NCBI GenBank assembly: GCA_934184665.1
Contig: CAKPSX010000013.1
Location: 1-44,806 of the forward strand
Direction of reading: 5' to 3'
Source of the DNA: an uncultured Clostridia bacterium
Lineage (GTDB): Bacteria; Bacillota; Clostridia; TANB77; CAG-508
DNA length: 44,806 bases
Part shown: one piece after another, positions 8,416 through 18,195 of the stretch
Numbering within the stretch: the stretch's first letter is position 1
Layout: each line of letters begins with the position of its first letter
The notes under the pieces: model-generated
Seen by the model: the letters and a program-made list of their open reading frames with translations, nothing else
Databases searched by the model: none
What the model was told of the DNA's origin: nothing
Translations under genes and position numbers: made by a program

Positions 8416-8880
8416 TTAAACTAATGTAATACATTGAGTATTAAAAATAAGATAAACAAGTCCAACAATAATAGAAGCGGAAATACCAAAAACAAGCACA
8501 GGTCCTGCTACTGTGAACATTTTCGCTCCAACACCCATTACATATCCTTCTGATTTATATTCCATTGCAGGTGAAACAATTGAGTTAGCAAAACCTGTAA
8601 TAGGAATAAGCGAACCAGCTCCTGCAAACTTTCCGATTTTATTAAATATGTTTAAACCTGTTAAAAATGCACTGATTCCAATTAAAATAATCGAAACAAT
8701 TGTGCCAGACATTTCTGTAGAAAAACCTCTTGATTTACATATATCAAGAATAATTTGTCCTATTGAACAAATCAAACCACCAACCCAAAAAGCATTAAAG
8801 CAATTTTTAAAGATAGGGGAATTAGGTGATTTTTTATCAACATAATTTTGATAATCTTTTTTTGTATCTAATGGTTCCAT
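8416..8880 (-). CDS. spoVAC: Stage V sporulation protein AC
   Basis: 154 aa membrane protein with the SpoVA motif FAGAGSLIPITGFANS and a preceding CxIGQ helix (ICSIGQIILDICK). It is the mechanosensitive channel component of the dipicolinate system. SD (GGAGG, reverse complement of CCTCC at 8885) is well placed before the ATG. As first gene of the minus-strand spoVA operon it is expected to be sigma-G controlled; I did not find a convincing -35/-10 pair by eye. Confidence 0.93.
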   Translation of the reverse strand: MEPLDTKKDYQNYVDKKSPNSPIFKNCFNAFWVGGLICSIGQIILDICKSRGFSTEMSGTIVSIILIGISAFLTGLNIFNKIGKFAGAGSLIPITGFANSIVSPAMEYKSEGYVMGVGAKMFTVAGPVLVFGISASIIVGLVYLIFNTQCITLV

Positions 8881-8987
8881 AATAACCTCCTTAGAAAAGT
8901 ATTTCCAGAAATTCTGATATTATTCAATAGAGTATTACAAAAGTATTACACAAATATTACAGTTTTATTACATTTTTGCTAAAGCTA

Positions 8988-9015
8988 TTGACATTTGGAA
9001 TAATTTAGATAAAAT
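8988..9015 (+). promoter_or_regulatory. Promoter of the type IV pilus operon
   Basis: TTGACA, 16 nt, TAAAAT, about 130 nt before the first pilus gene and divergent from spoVAC. Confidence 0.65.
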
Positions 9016-9043
9016 AGAAGTTGAGTGTATTTTTTATGTACTG

Positions 9044-9067
9044 GGAAAGCCATGCTTTCCTGGCTTT
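9044..9067 (+). promoter_or_regulatory. Alternative hairpins in the pilus operon leader
   Basis: Two perfect 7-bp hairpins share sequence: GGAAAGC/GCTTTCC (9044-9060, 3-nt loop) and AAAGCCA/TGGCTTT (9046-9067, 8-nt loop). They cannot form together. A further CAAAAAATATTTTTTG palindrome lies at ~9090-9105. I compared the leader with the c-di-GMP-I and -II riboswitch core motifs and saw no match. Confidence 0.35.
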
Positions 9068-9144
9068 GTTATGAAAGGGGTAGAGATTCAAAAAATATTT
9101 TTTGTAATCAAGTTTGCACCAGAGGAAGGAATGAGAGAAAAAAG

Positions 9145-10749
9145 ATGTCAAACTATTTAGGACTGTATATTGAAGACAATTTAATTAAATATGCTAAAGT
9201 ATCAAAAGAAAAAGAAAAAATAAAAATCGAATCTTTTGGTATAAAATTCTATTCAAATATATCACAGACAATAAAGCAAATAATTGAAGAAACAAATAGT
9301 TTTAAAACCCCAATAAGTTTAAATTTAACTGAAGAAACATACCAATACTTTAATATGTTTTCTTTATTAAGTAAAAAGGACTTAGAAAAAGCAATAAAAT
9401 TAGAATTTGAATCATATTGCAACGAAATGGGCTATAATGCGAATTCATTTGAAACTAAATATGTAATAGTAAATAATGTAGAAGATAAAGAAAAATTAAA
9501 AGTAATAAATATATGTGATAATAAAATTGAATTAAATAAAGTCAAACAAAGATTAGATGGATATAGAGTTGAGACAGTTGCACCAATAGCAATGACGATT
9601 CCTAATCTTTTAAATTTGCAAAAAAGAGAAAATTCCATCATAGTAAATATTGAAGATCAAACAACAGTTACAACAGTAATTAATGGAAATGTATATGATG
9701 TAAATGTGATAGATGAAGGGAGTAAAAAAATATTAGAGAAGATAAATTCAAAAGAAAATTCTTATTCTAAAGCTTACGAAATCTGTCAAAATACGACAAT
9801 ATATACTGCAAATGTTCAAGACTTTATCGAAGAACAAGGCAGATATCTTGAAGATATAATGCCAACATTATATAATATAGTGGGAAATGTACAAAAAATA
9901 ATTAATGAAAGTACAGAAAAAATAAATAAGGTATATATTACAGGAACATTATCATGTGTTAATAATATAGACTTGTATTTTCAAGAATATTTAGGCAAAA
10001 TTAAATGTGAACTATTAAGACCATATTTTGTACAAAATACTGCTAGAGATATAAACATTAAAGAATACATGGAAGTTAATTCTGCTATATCCTTGGCGTT
10101 ACAAGGGTTAGAAGAAGGAATAGAAGGAATAAATTTTGCAAATAAAAATAATAAATTAAATATAACAATAGGTGGAAAAGGAAAAAAATCAAACAAATAT
10201 GCAAATAAAGCAAACAATCTTGTTAATTCTGGAAATGAATTAACAAGAGGAGAAAAATCACTCACAAGAATAATAGTTGCATTATTAATATTTATAATAA
10301 TATATAGTGGTTATTCAATTGGATTAACTAGTCAAATTAATAATAAAGAATTAGAAGTAGATGATGTAACAAAAGAAATTAATGAACAGATTACCGAGGC
10401 AAAGAAAGATACATCATCTTTAAATGCGAAAACTAATCAATATACTGAATTGATATCAGATTTACAAGCTGTAAATGATAAAATAAGTGATATGAATTCA
10501 AGTAAAAATTTAATTCCAGACTTGTTAAAACAAATAATGAGTGCTGTTGATGAAACTGTTCAAATTACATCTATAGAAAATACAACAGGAAAACACATTG
10601 TAATAGTTGCTCAATCTTCTAAATATCCAGGATTAGGATATTTTAAGACAAGATTAAAAACTAAAAATATACTTACAAATGTTGTATCAGGAAGTAGTGT
10701 AAAACAAAATGGAGTGATATCTGTTACGATTGAAGGTGATATACCATGA
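9145..10749 (+). CDS. Type IV pilus assembly PilM-PilN fusion
   Basis: 534 aa from the ATG 9145 (MSNYLGLYIEDN); the open frame reaches further up, but family similarity starts here. Residues ~1-340 are PilM-like, an actin-fold ATPase of the inner-membrane alignment complex. After a Lys/Asn-rich linker comes one transmembrane helix (~378-394, IIVALLIFIIIYSGYSIGL) and a coiled-coil plus ferredoxin-like domain as in PilN. These are separate genes in most bacteria. The stop overlaps the pilO-like start by 4 nt. The cytoplasmic PilM part probably connects the PilB motor to the PilN/O membrane part. The nearest SD-like AGGAAGG is 15 nt upstream. Confidence 0.75.
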   Translation: MSNYLGLYIEDNLIKYAKVSKEKEKIKIESFGIKFYSNISQTIKQIIEETNSFKTPISLNLTEETYQYFNMFSLLSKKDLEKAIKLEFESYCNEMGYNANSFETKYVIVNNVEDKEKLKVINICDNKIELNKVKQRLDGYRVETVAPIAMTIPNLLNLQKRENSIIVNIEDQTTVTTVINGNVYDVNVIDEGSKKILEKINSKENSYSKAYEICQNTTIYTANVQDFIEEQGRYLEDIMPTLYNIVGNVQKIINESTEKINKVYITGTLSCVNNIDLYFQEYLGKIKCELLRPYFVQNTARDINIKEYMEVNSAISLALQGLEEGIEGINFANKNNKLNITIGGKGKKSNKYANKANNLVNSGNELTRGEKSLTRIIVALLIFIIIYSGYSIGLTSQINNKELEVDDVTKEINEQITEAKKDTSSLNAKTNQYTELISDLQAVNDKISDMNSSKNLIPDLLKQIMSAVDETVQITSIENTTGKHIVIVAQSSKYPGLGYFKTRLKTKNILTNVVSGSSVKQNGVISVTIEGDIP

Positions 10750-11432
10750 GAAAAACATTATTGATATTATTATCATCTATATTATTTGCATTTTCAGTTT
10801 ACATAGCATTATGTGGAATCTCAATTGGCACACTAAATATAAAGAGTATTCCAGAAATTAGAGAAGAAAATACAAGATTAGATAAAAAGATACAAACAGC
10901 GTCAAATCTTAGAGCCAACATATATCCACAAAGTGTAGCATTAGTAGAAGATGCTTACAAAAAATTAGTTGATGAAAAAGAAAATTATGAACAACTAGTT
11001 AATTCAGGTGTTGATGCAAATGGGTTACCTCTTAATAAAATACAAGAATATGAAATAGAACGTATATGGGTAACCATGGGTAATTATGCCCAAAAGCATG
11101 GTGTAGAATTAAAAATGGATATTAAGTTAAACAATAAAATAAGCAAAACATATGACTTAAATTTCACAGCAACTGGAGAATATGTAAATACAATAGATTT
11201 TCTATATGATGTAGAACGTGATTCGACATTAGTATTTAAAATAGAAAATTTTAAAATGGTTCCAGATGGAAACAAAGGAAATGTATCAGCAACATTTACT
11301 TGTAGAGATATAAAGTTAAAAGTTTCAGATCCGATTGAAGAAGAAAATTCGGATGAAACTAAAGATAATACAACAAATAAAGATTCAAGTTCTAATAGTG
11401 ATAGCGCAAATACAAGCTCAAATAAAAAATAG
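10746..11432 (+). CDS. PilO-like pilus alignment protein
   Basis: 228 aa: one N-terminal membrane helix (~5-28), a coiled-coil stretch (PEIREENTRLDKKIQTASNL), then a compact alpha/beta domain and a Ser/Asn/Thr-rich disordered tail. Translation is coupled to the upstream gene (ATGA overlap). The architecture and place after PilM-PilN indicate the PilO role, pairing with the PilN half in the membrane. Primary-sequence similarity is weak. Confidence 0.6.
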   Translation: MRKTLLILLSSILFAFSVYIALCGISIGTLNIKSIPEIREENTRLDKKIQTASNLRANIYPQSVALVEDAYKKLVDEKENYEQLVNSGVDANGLPLNKIQEYEIERIWVTMGNYAQKHGVELKMDIKLNNKISKTYDLNFTATGEYVNTIDFLYDVERDSTLVFKIENFKMVPDGNKGNVSATFTCRDIKLKVSDPIEEENSDETKDNTTNKDSSSNSDSANTSSNKK

Positions 11433-11449
11433 AAGGATGTGTAATTATT

Positions 11450-11917
11450 ATGTCAAAGGTAATTATTAGAGAAATTATTATAGCAGTTTTAGTAAGCCTA
11501 GTGGTAGTACTTTTATTAAGTATAGCATTATACAACTACATTCCAACAAATAAAGTCGTACCAGAGATGGTCAAATACACTCCTACTGACGAGATAAAAC
11601 AACAATTAACTTCAGAAGTAGAAAAAGATACAAGCGAGATATTAATGACTTATGAAATAACAGCAAAAGACCTAGAAAATTACGAAAAAACTAATCAATA
11701 TAATCCAGGTAGAACAAACCCATTTGCGGTAGTTTCAGAAAATGATGCAGAAAATGAAGAAGAACAAAATTCAGAAAGTAAAAGTAGTACAAATACAAAT
11801 GTCAAAATAAATAATTCAAATAGTGAAAATGACACAACTAAAAAAGAAACTTCAACAAATGAAAGCAAAAATTCTGGAGTGAAAGTAACAACAGATGAAG
11901 AAAAAAATAAACAATAA
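11450..11917 (+). CDS. Small membrane protein of the pilus operon
   Basis: 155 aa: N-terminal transmembrane helix (~8-29), short soluble region, then a long Asn/Ser/Lys/Glu-rich low-complexity tail. The segment NQYNPGRTNPFAVV resembles the conserved NPF patch of PilP-like or pilus-linker proteins, but I would not name it PilP. It lies between pilO-like and pilin genes, so a structural or assembly role is inferred from position. Confidence 0.5.
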   Translation: MSKVIIREIIIAVLVSLVVVLLLSIALYNYIPTNKVVPEMVKYTPTDEIKQQLTSEVEKDTSEILMTYEITAKDLENYEKTNQYNPGRTNPFAVVSENDAENEEEQNSESKSSTNTNVKINNSNSENDTTKKETSTNESKNSGVKVTTDEEKNKQ

Positions 11918-11974
11918 ATACAGTTATTAAAATTTCAAAATATAAAATATTAGACAAAAAAGGAGAGATTTATT

Positions 11975-12505
11975 ATGAAAAATCAAAAAGGTGTAACATT
12001 AGTAGCTTTAGTAGTTACAATAGTAGTTTTATTAATTTTAGCAGGAACATCATTAGCAATGTTAAAAGGTGAAAATAGTATGATAGGAAATGGACAAAAA
12101 GCAAATTATGGAACAACAGAAGGAGAAGTAATGGACAAAGTACAAATGGCATATAATGCTATAAATACAGAAATCATAGCAAATTCAGCTACAATCACAA
12201 GTTATAAAGCAGCAGAAACAGACAATGTAATCAACCTAGCTAATATAGCAGCAAAAGACTTAGGTGGAACTGGAAGTATATCAACAAATGATGGAACATC
12301 AGACACAGCAAAAGAAAAAGTTGGAAGTTATACAATTATTGCTGATTCAACAACAGTTAAAATAGTATATGATGATGGAAAAATATTTACAGGAACTACT
12401 GAAAGTACAAACAATAAACCACCATTCAAACAAATATCTTATGAAATAACAATAGCAAACAATGGTGCAACATTAAGTGAGTATAATTCTCAAATAATAA
12501 AATAA
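11975..12505 (+). CDS. Major type IV pilin-like prepilin
   Basis: 176 aa. Short leader MKNQKG, then VTLVALVVTIVVLLILAG as the hydrophobic alpha1-N helix: a type III prepilin signal cleaved after Gly6. Mature position +5 is Ala instead of the usual Glu, a variant seen in many clostridial pilins. The rest is Thr/Ala/Asn-rich and secreted. AAAGGAGAG lies ahead of the ATG. A stable hairpin follows the stop, so the pilin message may be protected or separated. Strongest pilin candidate in the cluster. Confidence 0.85.
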   Translation: MKNQKGVTLVALVVTIVVLLILAGTSLAMLKGENSMIGNGQKANYGTTEGEVMDKVQMAYNAINTEIIANSATITSYKAAETDNVINLANIAAKDLGGTGSISTNDGTSDTAKEKVGSYTIIADSTTVKIVYDDGKIFTGTTESTNNKPPFKQISYEITIANNGATLSEYNSQIIK

Positions 12506-12518
12506 TTAAACTACTTTA

Positions 12519-12547
12519 GGCATGTACTGCATGATGTGGTATGTGCC
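12519..12547 (+). promoter_or_regulatory. Hairpin after the pilin gene
   Basis: GGCATGTA / TATGTGCC (8 bp, two G-U) between the pilin and prepilin peptidase genes. No T tract follows, so it looks more like an mRNA-processing or stabilising hairpin than a full terminator. Confidence 0.4.
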
Positions 12548-12576
12548 TTGATTTATAAAAAAGGGTGAAATTAAAA

Positions 12577-13389
12577 ATGGAAATGAATATATACTTGTAT
12601 ATAATATTATTTGTAATGGGAACAGTTTTTGGGAGTTTTTATACACTAGCAGTATATAGAATACCAAAAAATATAGATATAATAAAAAAACATTCATATT
12701 GTCCTAATTGCAATCATAAATTAGGATTCTTTGAATTAATACCAATATTTAGTTATATATTTTTGGGTGGAAAATGCAAAAATTGCAAACAAAAAATAAG
12801 AATAAGATATCTTTTATTAGAAGTGCTAAGTGGCATATCTTTTGTTGTGCTTGGACTTTCAATAAAATTAAATATATATACAATTAATATTCAAACAGTT
12901 ATTTTGTATGCAATAACGATATTATATTTTACAGCAATAGTCTTAATTTCTGGAATAGATAAAGAATACAGAAAAATAGATAAAAGACTACTTACATATG
13001 GAATAATAGTTTCATTAATATATATGATATATCTATATACAGTAGAGATAACTAATATATATAGATATGCTATATATTTAGCAATATATGTTATATTGCT
13101 TTGTATTGATACATTTTCTCTTAAGAAAAAGGCAAAAGATAGTTACATATTAGATATATTAATTTTACTAACAATCATATTATCAATAACAAATATACAA
13201 GTATTTGTTATGACAATTGCTATGACAATAATTTCAATATTAATATATATGATGATAAGAAAAATGTATCTAAAGAAAAGAGGAAATATAAAACCAAAAT
13301 TAAAAGAAGTACCAATAGGATTTTTTATTGGAGCAAGCAATATTATAGTTGTTTATGGAACTACTATAATAAAAATGTTAGCACAATAG
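12577..13389 (+). CDS. pilD: Prepilin peptidase (PilD/ComC family)
   Basis: 270 aa. N-terminal block GSFYTLAVYRIPKNID and the two zinc-type pairs CPNC (~40) and CKNC (~67) mark the prepilin-peptidase N-domain; the remainder is a multi-helix membrane protein. The catalytic aspartate region is GIDKEYRKID (first Asp of the A24 pair), with a second candidate in the later helices. It cleaves and usually N-methylates prepilins. ATG 12577 was chosen over an upstream GTG that overlaps the AGGGTG ribosome site. Confidence 0.85.
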   Translation: MEMNIYLYIILFVMGTVFGSFYTLAVYRIPKNIDIIKKHSYCPNCNHKLGFFELIPIFSYIFLGGKCKNCKQKIRIRYLLLEVLSGISFVVLGLSIKLNIYTINIQTVILYAITILYFTAIVLISGIDKEYRKIDKRLLTYGIIVSLIYMIYLYTVEITNIYRYAIYLAIYVILLCIDTFSLKKKAKDSYILDILILLTIILSITNIQVFVMTIAMTIISILIYMMIRKMYLKKRGNIKPKLKEVPIGFFIGASNIIVVYGTTIIKMLAQ

Positions 13390-13401
13390 AGGAGGCATAA
13401 T

Positions 13402-13830
13402 ATGAAATCAGAAAATGGTGTAACTATAACATCAATAATGATATATGTTATAGTTCTTACAATTGTAGTTGTGACAGTTGGAAGGATAACTACATATTTT
13501 TACAAAAATGTAAACACAGTTACTTCATCAACAGATGCAAGTGGAGCATATTTGAGTTTTAATACTTATTTTACAAATGAAATAAATACAAAAGAAAATC
13601 AAGTAAAAGAATGTGTTACAAATGATGATACAGGGATTTCATATATAACATTTGAAGGAACACAAAATAAATATATTTTTAAAGGAAAAAATATATATAA
13701 AGATAAAGTTAAAATTGCAAAAAATATAGATAGTTGCAAATTTTCTTATGAAGAAACAACAGGTGTAATAACAGTTAATATGACTATAGATGGAAAACAA
13801 TATAGTAACAGCTATACACAAAATAATTAG
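13402..13830 (+). CDS. Minor pilin / pseudopilin
   Basis: 142 aa with leader MKSENG then VTITSIMIYVIVLTIVVVTV, a prepilin-like cleavage site and helix; +5 is Ser. The remainder is a small beta-rich domain with a likely disulfide pair (CVTND, DSCKF). AGGAGG lies 8 nt before ATG and 12 nt after pilD. A minor, possibly tip or initiation, pilin. Confidence 0.7.
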   Translation: MKSENGVTITSIMIYVIVLTIVVVTVGRITTYFYKNVNTVTSSTDASGAYLSFNTYFTNEINTKENQVKECVTNDDTGISYITFEGTQNKYIFKGKNIYKDKVKIAKNIDSCKFSYEETTGVITVNMTIDGKQYSNSYTQNN

Positions 13831-13924
13831 AAATCAGAATATATGAGTAAAATTCAAGTTTAAATGCAAAAAATGCTAATAATATAGGATTTTTCTCTTA
13901 ATAAATGCAGGAGGAGGAATTTAC

Positions 13925-15562
13925 ATGGATATGAGAAAACGCCAACCAATTGGAATAGAACTTGTAAAAAGGGGAATTGTTACAGAACAGGATATTGAAG
14001 ATGCATTAAAAGAGCAAAGAAAAACTCCTAATAAAAAAATAGGAGAAATATTATATGAATTAAATGTATGTGATCCTTCAGAATTGATAAAAGCAATAGG
14101 AGGAATTATTGGTGTTCAAGGAATACTATTGTCTCAATCATCAATAAAAATTAATGTATTGGAATATACCTCTTTAGAGATTGCAAAGAAAAATAAAGCA
14201 ATACCATTTGAGATTGAAAATGGCAAAATTAAAGTATGTTTTTCAGATACTACAAATACAAGAAATATAGAATCAATGAGATTACTAATGTTAAACAAAG
14301 GATTAGTAATAGAGCCATATATAACATTTGATGGGATAATAAATGAAACATTAAATAGTCTTGGTGGAACAATTGAAAAAGATATGTCAAATATAGGACA
14401 AGATAATAATATAACAGAAATAGTTGATTCAATAATAAAAACAGCAATAGAAAAAAGAGCTAGTGATATTCATATAGAGCCATTAAGAAATGATATAAGA
14501 GTTAGATATAGAATAGATGGAGAGCTTTTTACTGCAACATCATTACCAAAAGATAAACAAGCACAAATAATAGGTAGATTAAAAGCAATTTCAAATATGC
14601 ATCAAGAAAAGCAGGAATCACAAGATGGTAGAATATTATTATATGATGATTATAATATACGTGTATCATCACAAAGAAATGTGTATGGAGAAAAGTTTGT
14701 ATTAAGATTATTAAAGAAGAATTCAAATATAAAAAATATATTTGAATTAGGATATCCAGGAACAGAGCAAGACCTAAAAAGAAGTATTAACAAGAAAAAT
14801 AGTATAACAATGATTGCAGCCCCTACAGGTGAGGGAAAAACAACAACATTATATAGTTTTATAGATTATTTAAATAGACCAGAAATAAATATAACAACAA
14901 TAGAGGATCCTGTTGAAATACGTATAGATGGGTTAAACCAAATAGAAATAGATTCAAAAGCGACTTTTTCAAACTCATTAAGAACAGTATTAAGACAAGA
15001 CCCTGATATTATTCTTGTTGGAGAAATAAGAGATAAAGAAACAGGAGAAATAGCAATTCAAGCAGGACAAACAGGTCATTATGTTTTATCAACAATACAT
15101 ACAATAGATGCAGTAGAAGTTATAACAAGATTAAGAAAAATGGGATTACCAGATTATGATATTGCAAGTACATTAGCAACAAGTATATCGCAAAGACTTG
15201 TTAGAAAGTTGTGCCCTAAATGCAAAAAAGAAAGAAGTTTTACAGAAGATGAAAAGGAAAAAATAAGAACACTTGGCAAAAGATACAATATCGAGTTTGA
15301 TTTAAGAAGAAAGAAAACATATGATGCAATTGGTTGTAAATATTGTAATAATACAGGTTATTATGATAGAATTGGAATTTTTGAGATACTTGATATTAAT
15401 GATGAAATAAAAGAACTTATAATGAATAATGCATCAAGTATTGAAATAAAAAGACATGCACTTGAAGGAACTTATAAACCATTATGTATTGATGGAATTA
15501 ACAAAGTTTTAGATGGAACTACAAATTTAGAAGAATTAAATAGAAAGATATTGATATTTTAA
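13925..15562 (+). CDS. pilB: Type IV pilus extension ATPase PilB
   Basis: 545 aa. N-terminal MshEN-type domain (RQPIGIELVKRGIVTEQDIE, ~4-23), a fold that binds c-di-GMP in relatives; then the GspE/PilB core: ASDIHIEPL, Walker A APTGEGKTTT (~297-306), Walker B IILVGEIRDKETGE, His box STIHT, and a CPKC...CKYC zinc site (~425-478). It powers pilus polymerisation from the cytoplasmic face. AGGAGGAG precedes the ATG, and pilT follows after 16 nt. Confidence 0.95.
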   Translation: MDMRKRQPIGIELVKRGIVTEQDIEDALKEQRKTPNKKIGEILYELNVCDPSELIKAIGGIIGVQGILLSQSSIKINVLEYTSLEIAKKNKAIPFEIENGKIKVCFSDTTNTRNIESMRLLMLNKGLVIEPYITFDGIINETLNSLGGTIEKDMSNIGQDNNITEIVDSIIKTAIEKRASDIHIEPLRNDIRVRYRIDGELFTATSLPKDKQAQIIGRLKAISNMHQEKQESQDGRILLYDDYNIRVSSQRNVYGEKFVLRLLKKNSNIKNIFELGYPGTEQDLKRSINKKNSITMIAAPTGEGKTTTLYSFIDYLNRPEINITTIEDPVEIRIDGLNQIEIDSKATFSNSLRTVLRQDPDIILVGEIRDKETGEIAIQAGQTGHYVLSTIHTIDAVEVITRLRKMGLPDYDIASTLATSISQRLVRKLCPKCKKERSFTEDEKEKIRTLGKRYNIEFDLRRKKTYDAIGCKYCNNTGYYDRIGIFEILDINDEIKELIMNNASSIEIKRHALEGTYKPLCIDGINKVLDGTTNLEELNRKILIF

Positions 15563-15578
15563 AAGGAGAAATATAATA

Positions 15579-16679
15579 ATGATTAATATTAGCAAAATTA
15601 TAGAACAAGCAATAGAAAAAGATGCATCAGACATACATTTGATTTCAGGATTAAAGCCTATGTATAGAATAACAAGAGCACTAGTTGAAATGGAAAATTC
15701 TTCTGTTTTAAAAGATGATGACATGTATGAGATATATGACTATATAATAAAGGGAAATGTTGATAAAGATAAAGTATTTAATGAAACAAAAAAATTAGAT
15801 ACATCATATGAATATAATGGAATACGTCTAAGAGTAAATATGTCATATTCAAATGAAGTACCAGTATGTACAATGAGAATTATAAAAAATGAATTGCCTA
15901 GATATGAGGATTTAGGAGTACCAGATATAGTAAGAAGAATGACATATCAACCACAAGGATTAATATTAGTAACAGGTAAGACAAACTCAGGTAAATCAAC
16001 AACATTGAATGCATTAGTTAATCATATAAATGAAACACAGAATAAAAAGATATTATCATTAGAAAGCCCAATAGAATTTAAACATACATCTAAAAATTCA
16101 ATAATTGTACAAAAAGAAGTAGGACCTGGAAGAGATTGTTTAACATATCATGATGGGGTAAAAAATGCATTAAGAGAAGATTGTGATATATTAGTAATAG
16201 GTGAGATTAGAGATAAAGTCACAATGGAAGCCGCAATAGAAATGGCTGAATCAGGACATTTAGTAATAGGAACATTGCATACAAAATCTTGTGCAGAAAC
16301 AATAGACAGAATGATAAATTTCTATGATGTTAGAGATCAAGTTCAAGTAAAATATTTATTATCTGCATTATTGAAACTTGTAATTTCTCAAAGATTACTT
16401 GTGGGAACTGATGGAAAACTTGAACTTGTTCCAGAAGTAATGGTAGTCGATAATATAGTTTCAGGAGTAATCAGAAAAGAGAAAATTAGTGTTTCAGAAA
16501 TTGAAGATGCAATACAAAGTGGACAAAGTAAAGGTAGTGTTAGTTTAATAAATTCAATTGCAAAATTATTTGTTGAAGATAAAATAACACTTGAACAAGC
16601 TAAACTTCAGGTGGAAGAAAAAAATATTGAAACACTAAACAGAACTATTATGCAAATGAGAATTAGAGGAGAAGCTTAA
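15579..16679 (+). CDS. pilT: Pilus retraction ATPase PilT
   Basis: 366 aa, the usual PilT size. Motifs: DASDIHL, Walker A TGKTNSGKSTT (~132-142), Walker B ILVIGEIRDKVTMEAAI, His box GTLHTKS. It lacks the PilB N-domain and zinc site. It is expected to depolymerise the pilus and so give twitching-type retraction. Family members include clostridial PilT. Confidence 0.93.
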   Translation: MINISKIIEQAIEKDASDIHLISGLKPMYRITRALVEMENSSVLKDDDMYEIYDYIIKGNVDKDKVFNETKKLDTSYEYNGIRLRVNMSYSNEVPVCTMRIIKNELPRYEDLGVPDIVRRMTYQPQGLILVTGKTNSGKSTTLNALVNHINETQNKKILSLESPIEFKHTSKNSIIVQKEVGPGRDCLTYHDGVKNALREDCDILVIGEIRDKVTMEAAIEMAESGHLVIGTLHTKSCAETIDRMINFYDVRDQVQVKYLLSALLKLVISQRLLVGTDGKLELVPEVMVVDNIVSGVIRKEKISVSEIEDAIQSGQSKGSVSLINSIAKLFVEDKITLEQAKLQVEEKNIETLNRTIMQMRIRGEA

Positions 16680-16721
16680 TATTGCATAAGTTTGAATATT
16701 AAAGGAGGAAGTAAAACAAAA

Positions 16722-18059
16722 ATGCCAGTATATGTATATAAAGCTGTAACAAATAAAGGATTAGTTATAAAAAACAAAGTGGAAGAACCGAGTAAACAAG
16801 TATTAATAAAAAAGCTAAAAGCAAATGGCATAACACCAATAGATATAATACAAATAGCAAACCAGAAAAAAACTTCTAAAAAGAAAAGAAATGTAAAGGA
16901 CATTCAAAATATTGCTAAGAAATTTAATACCACAAAAGTAAATAGAGAGAAGAAATCTGGAATATCTACAATTGAGAAAATTAATCTATATTTAGCAGGA
17001 ACTGAAAAAGTAACAATTAGAGATATTATAATATTTACTGAGAATTTTTATCTTTTGAAAAAAGCAAACTTTAATAATGTGCATGCATTAAGTACAATAA
17101 TACAGAGTACTGAAAATCTTACTCTAAAAGGTATAATAGAAGATATATTGGCAGGTGTAGAAGCGGGAGAATATATGTACACAACGATGGAATATTATTC
17201 AGATATATTTCCATATATATACATAAATATGGTAAAAGTTGGGGAACTATCAGGTTCACTAACAACATCATTAGGACAAGCAGTAAAATATTTAGAAGAT
17301 TCAGAATCTATAAATAAAAGAATGAGGAGAATAATAATACCAAATATATTACAATTTGTAGCTATAATGATATTATTAGTTGCTGGTACATTATTTGCAA
17401 TTCCACAGATACAAAATTTGTTTGAAGAAGTAGGAACAAAAGATACATTGCCTGCAATAACATTATGGTTCCAAAGTGTTATAAATACTACAATGACATA
17501 TTGGTATATACCGGTATTTGTTATATCTGGAATTGTTGCACTTGTACTAATCTACATAAACACACCAAAAGGAAAATATCAGTTTCACTATTTTAAATAT
17601 ACAATGCCTATATTTGGAAAACTAATATTTTCATTAGATTTTTCAAGATTGATGAAAGCTATGCATCTTAATATGGAAAATGGAATGAGAATTCAAGATT
17701 CTCTTGAAGTTAGCAAAAATATAGTAAATAATTATGTTTTACTTTCAATAATAGAAACATCAATAAATAATATGCTAACAGGATATTCATGGATAGACCC
17801 ATTTGAAAAATCAGGACTATGTACAGCGATGACAACTGAGATGCTAAGAATTGGTATGCAAACAGATCTAACAGAAATGCTTGGAAAATTACTTGAATAT
17901 ATGGATATGGAAATAAATAATTCAATTGAAAGAATAATGAAAGTATTACCAGAAGTTGCATACTCTATTGTTGGAGTCGTGTTAATATTCTTTGTATGTG
18001 TAGTCTTAGTACCAGTAATTCAAGTTTATATGGGTGGATTTTTATTTTCCGCATATTAA
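16722..18059 (+). CDS. pilC: Type IV pilus inner-membrane platform protein PilC
   Basis: 445 aa from MPVYVYKAVTNKG; an AAAGGAGG site lies 13 nt ahead (a TTG at 16692 would put it inside the gene). Two GspF domains with membrane helices (~210-232, ~265-287, ~425-445). The first has a typical GELSGSL turn (VKVGELSGSLTTSLGQA). A Lys-rich linker (~50-90) is longer than usual. PilC couples PilB/PilT movement to pilin insertion. Last gene before a terminator. Confidence 0.93.
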   Translation: MPVYVYKAVTNKGLVIKNKVEEPSKQVLIKKLKANGITPIDIIQIANQKKTSKKKRNVKDIQNIAKKFNTTKVNREKKSGISTIEKINLYLAGTEKVTIRDIIIFTENFYLLKKANFNNVHALSTIIQSTENLTLKGIIEDILAGVEAGEYMYTTMEYYSDIFPYIYINMVKVGELSGSLTTSLGQAVKYLEDSESINKRMRRIIIPNILQFVAIMILLVAGTLFAIPQIQNLFEEVGTKDTLPAITLWFQSVINTTMTYWYIPVFVISGIVALVLIYINTPKGKYQFHYFKYTMPIFGKLIFSLDFSRLMKAMHLNMENGMRIQDSLEVSKNIVNNYVLLSIIETSINNMLTGYSWIDPFEKSGLCTAMTTEMLRIGMQTDLTEMLGKLLEYMDMEINNSIERIMKVLPEVAYSIVGVVLIFFVCVVLVPVIQVYMGGFLFSAY

Positions 18060-18081
18060 AAATACAAATATTGATAAAACC

Positions 18082-18125
18082 AAAAAGTTGATATATAATG
18101 TTAAAAAATATATCAGCTTTTTTCG
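18082..18125 (+). terminator. Terminator of the pilus operon
   Basis: AAAAAGTTGATATAT pairs with ATATATCAGCTTTTT, followed by further T residues. Confidence 0.8.
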
Positions 18126-18195
18126 CATGTAATTTATACTTGGAATAAAAATATATTGATGTGCGAGATAAGAAATGAAAGAAAAGAGGTAATAA

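Noticed and set aside
9044..9140. c-di-GMP riboswitch before the pilus operon
   Set aside because: The aptamer core motifs (GGGCAAACC...GGACGCAAAGCC type) are absent.
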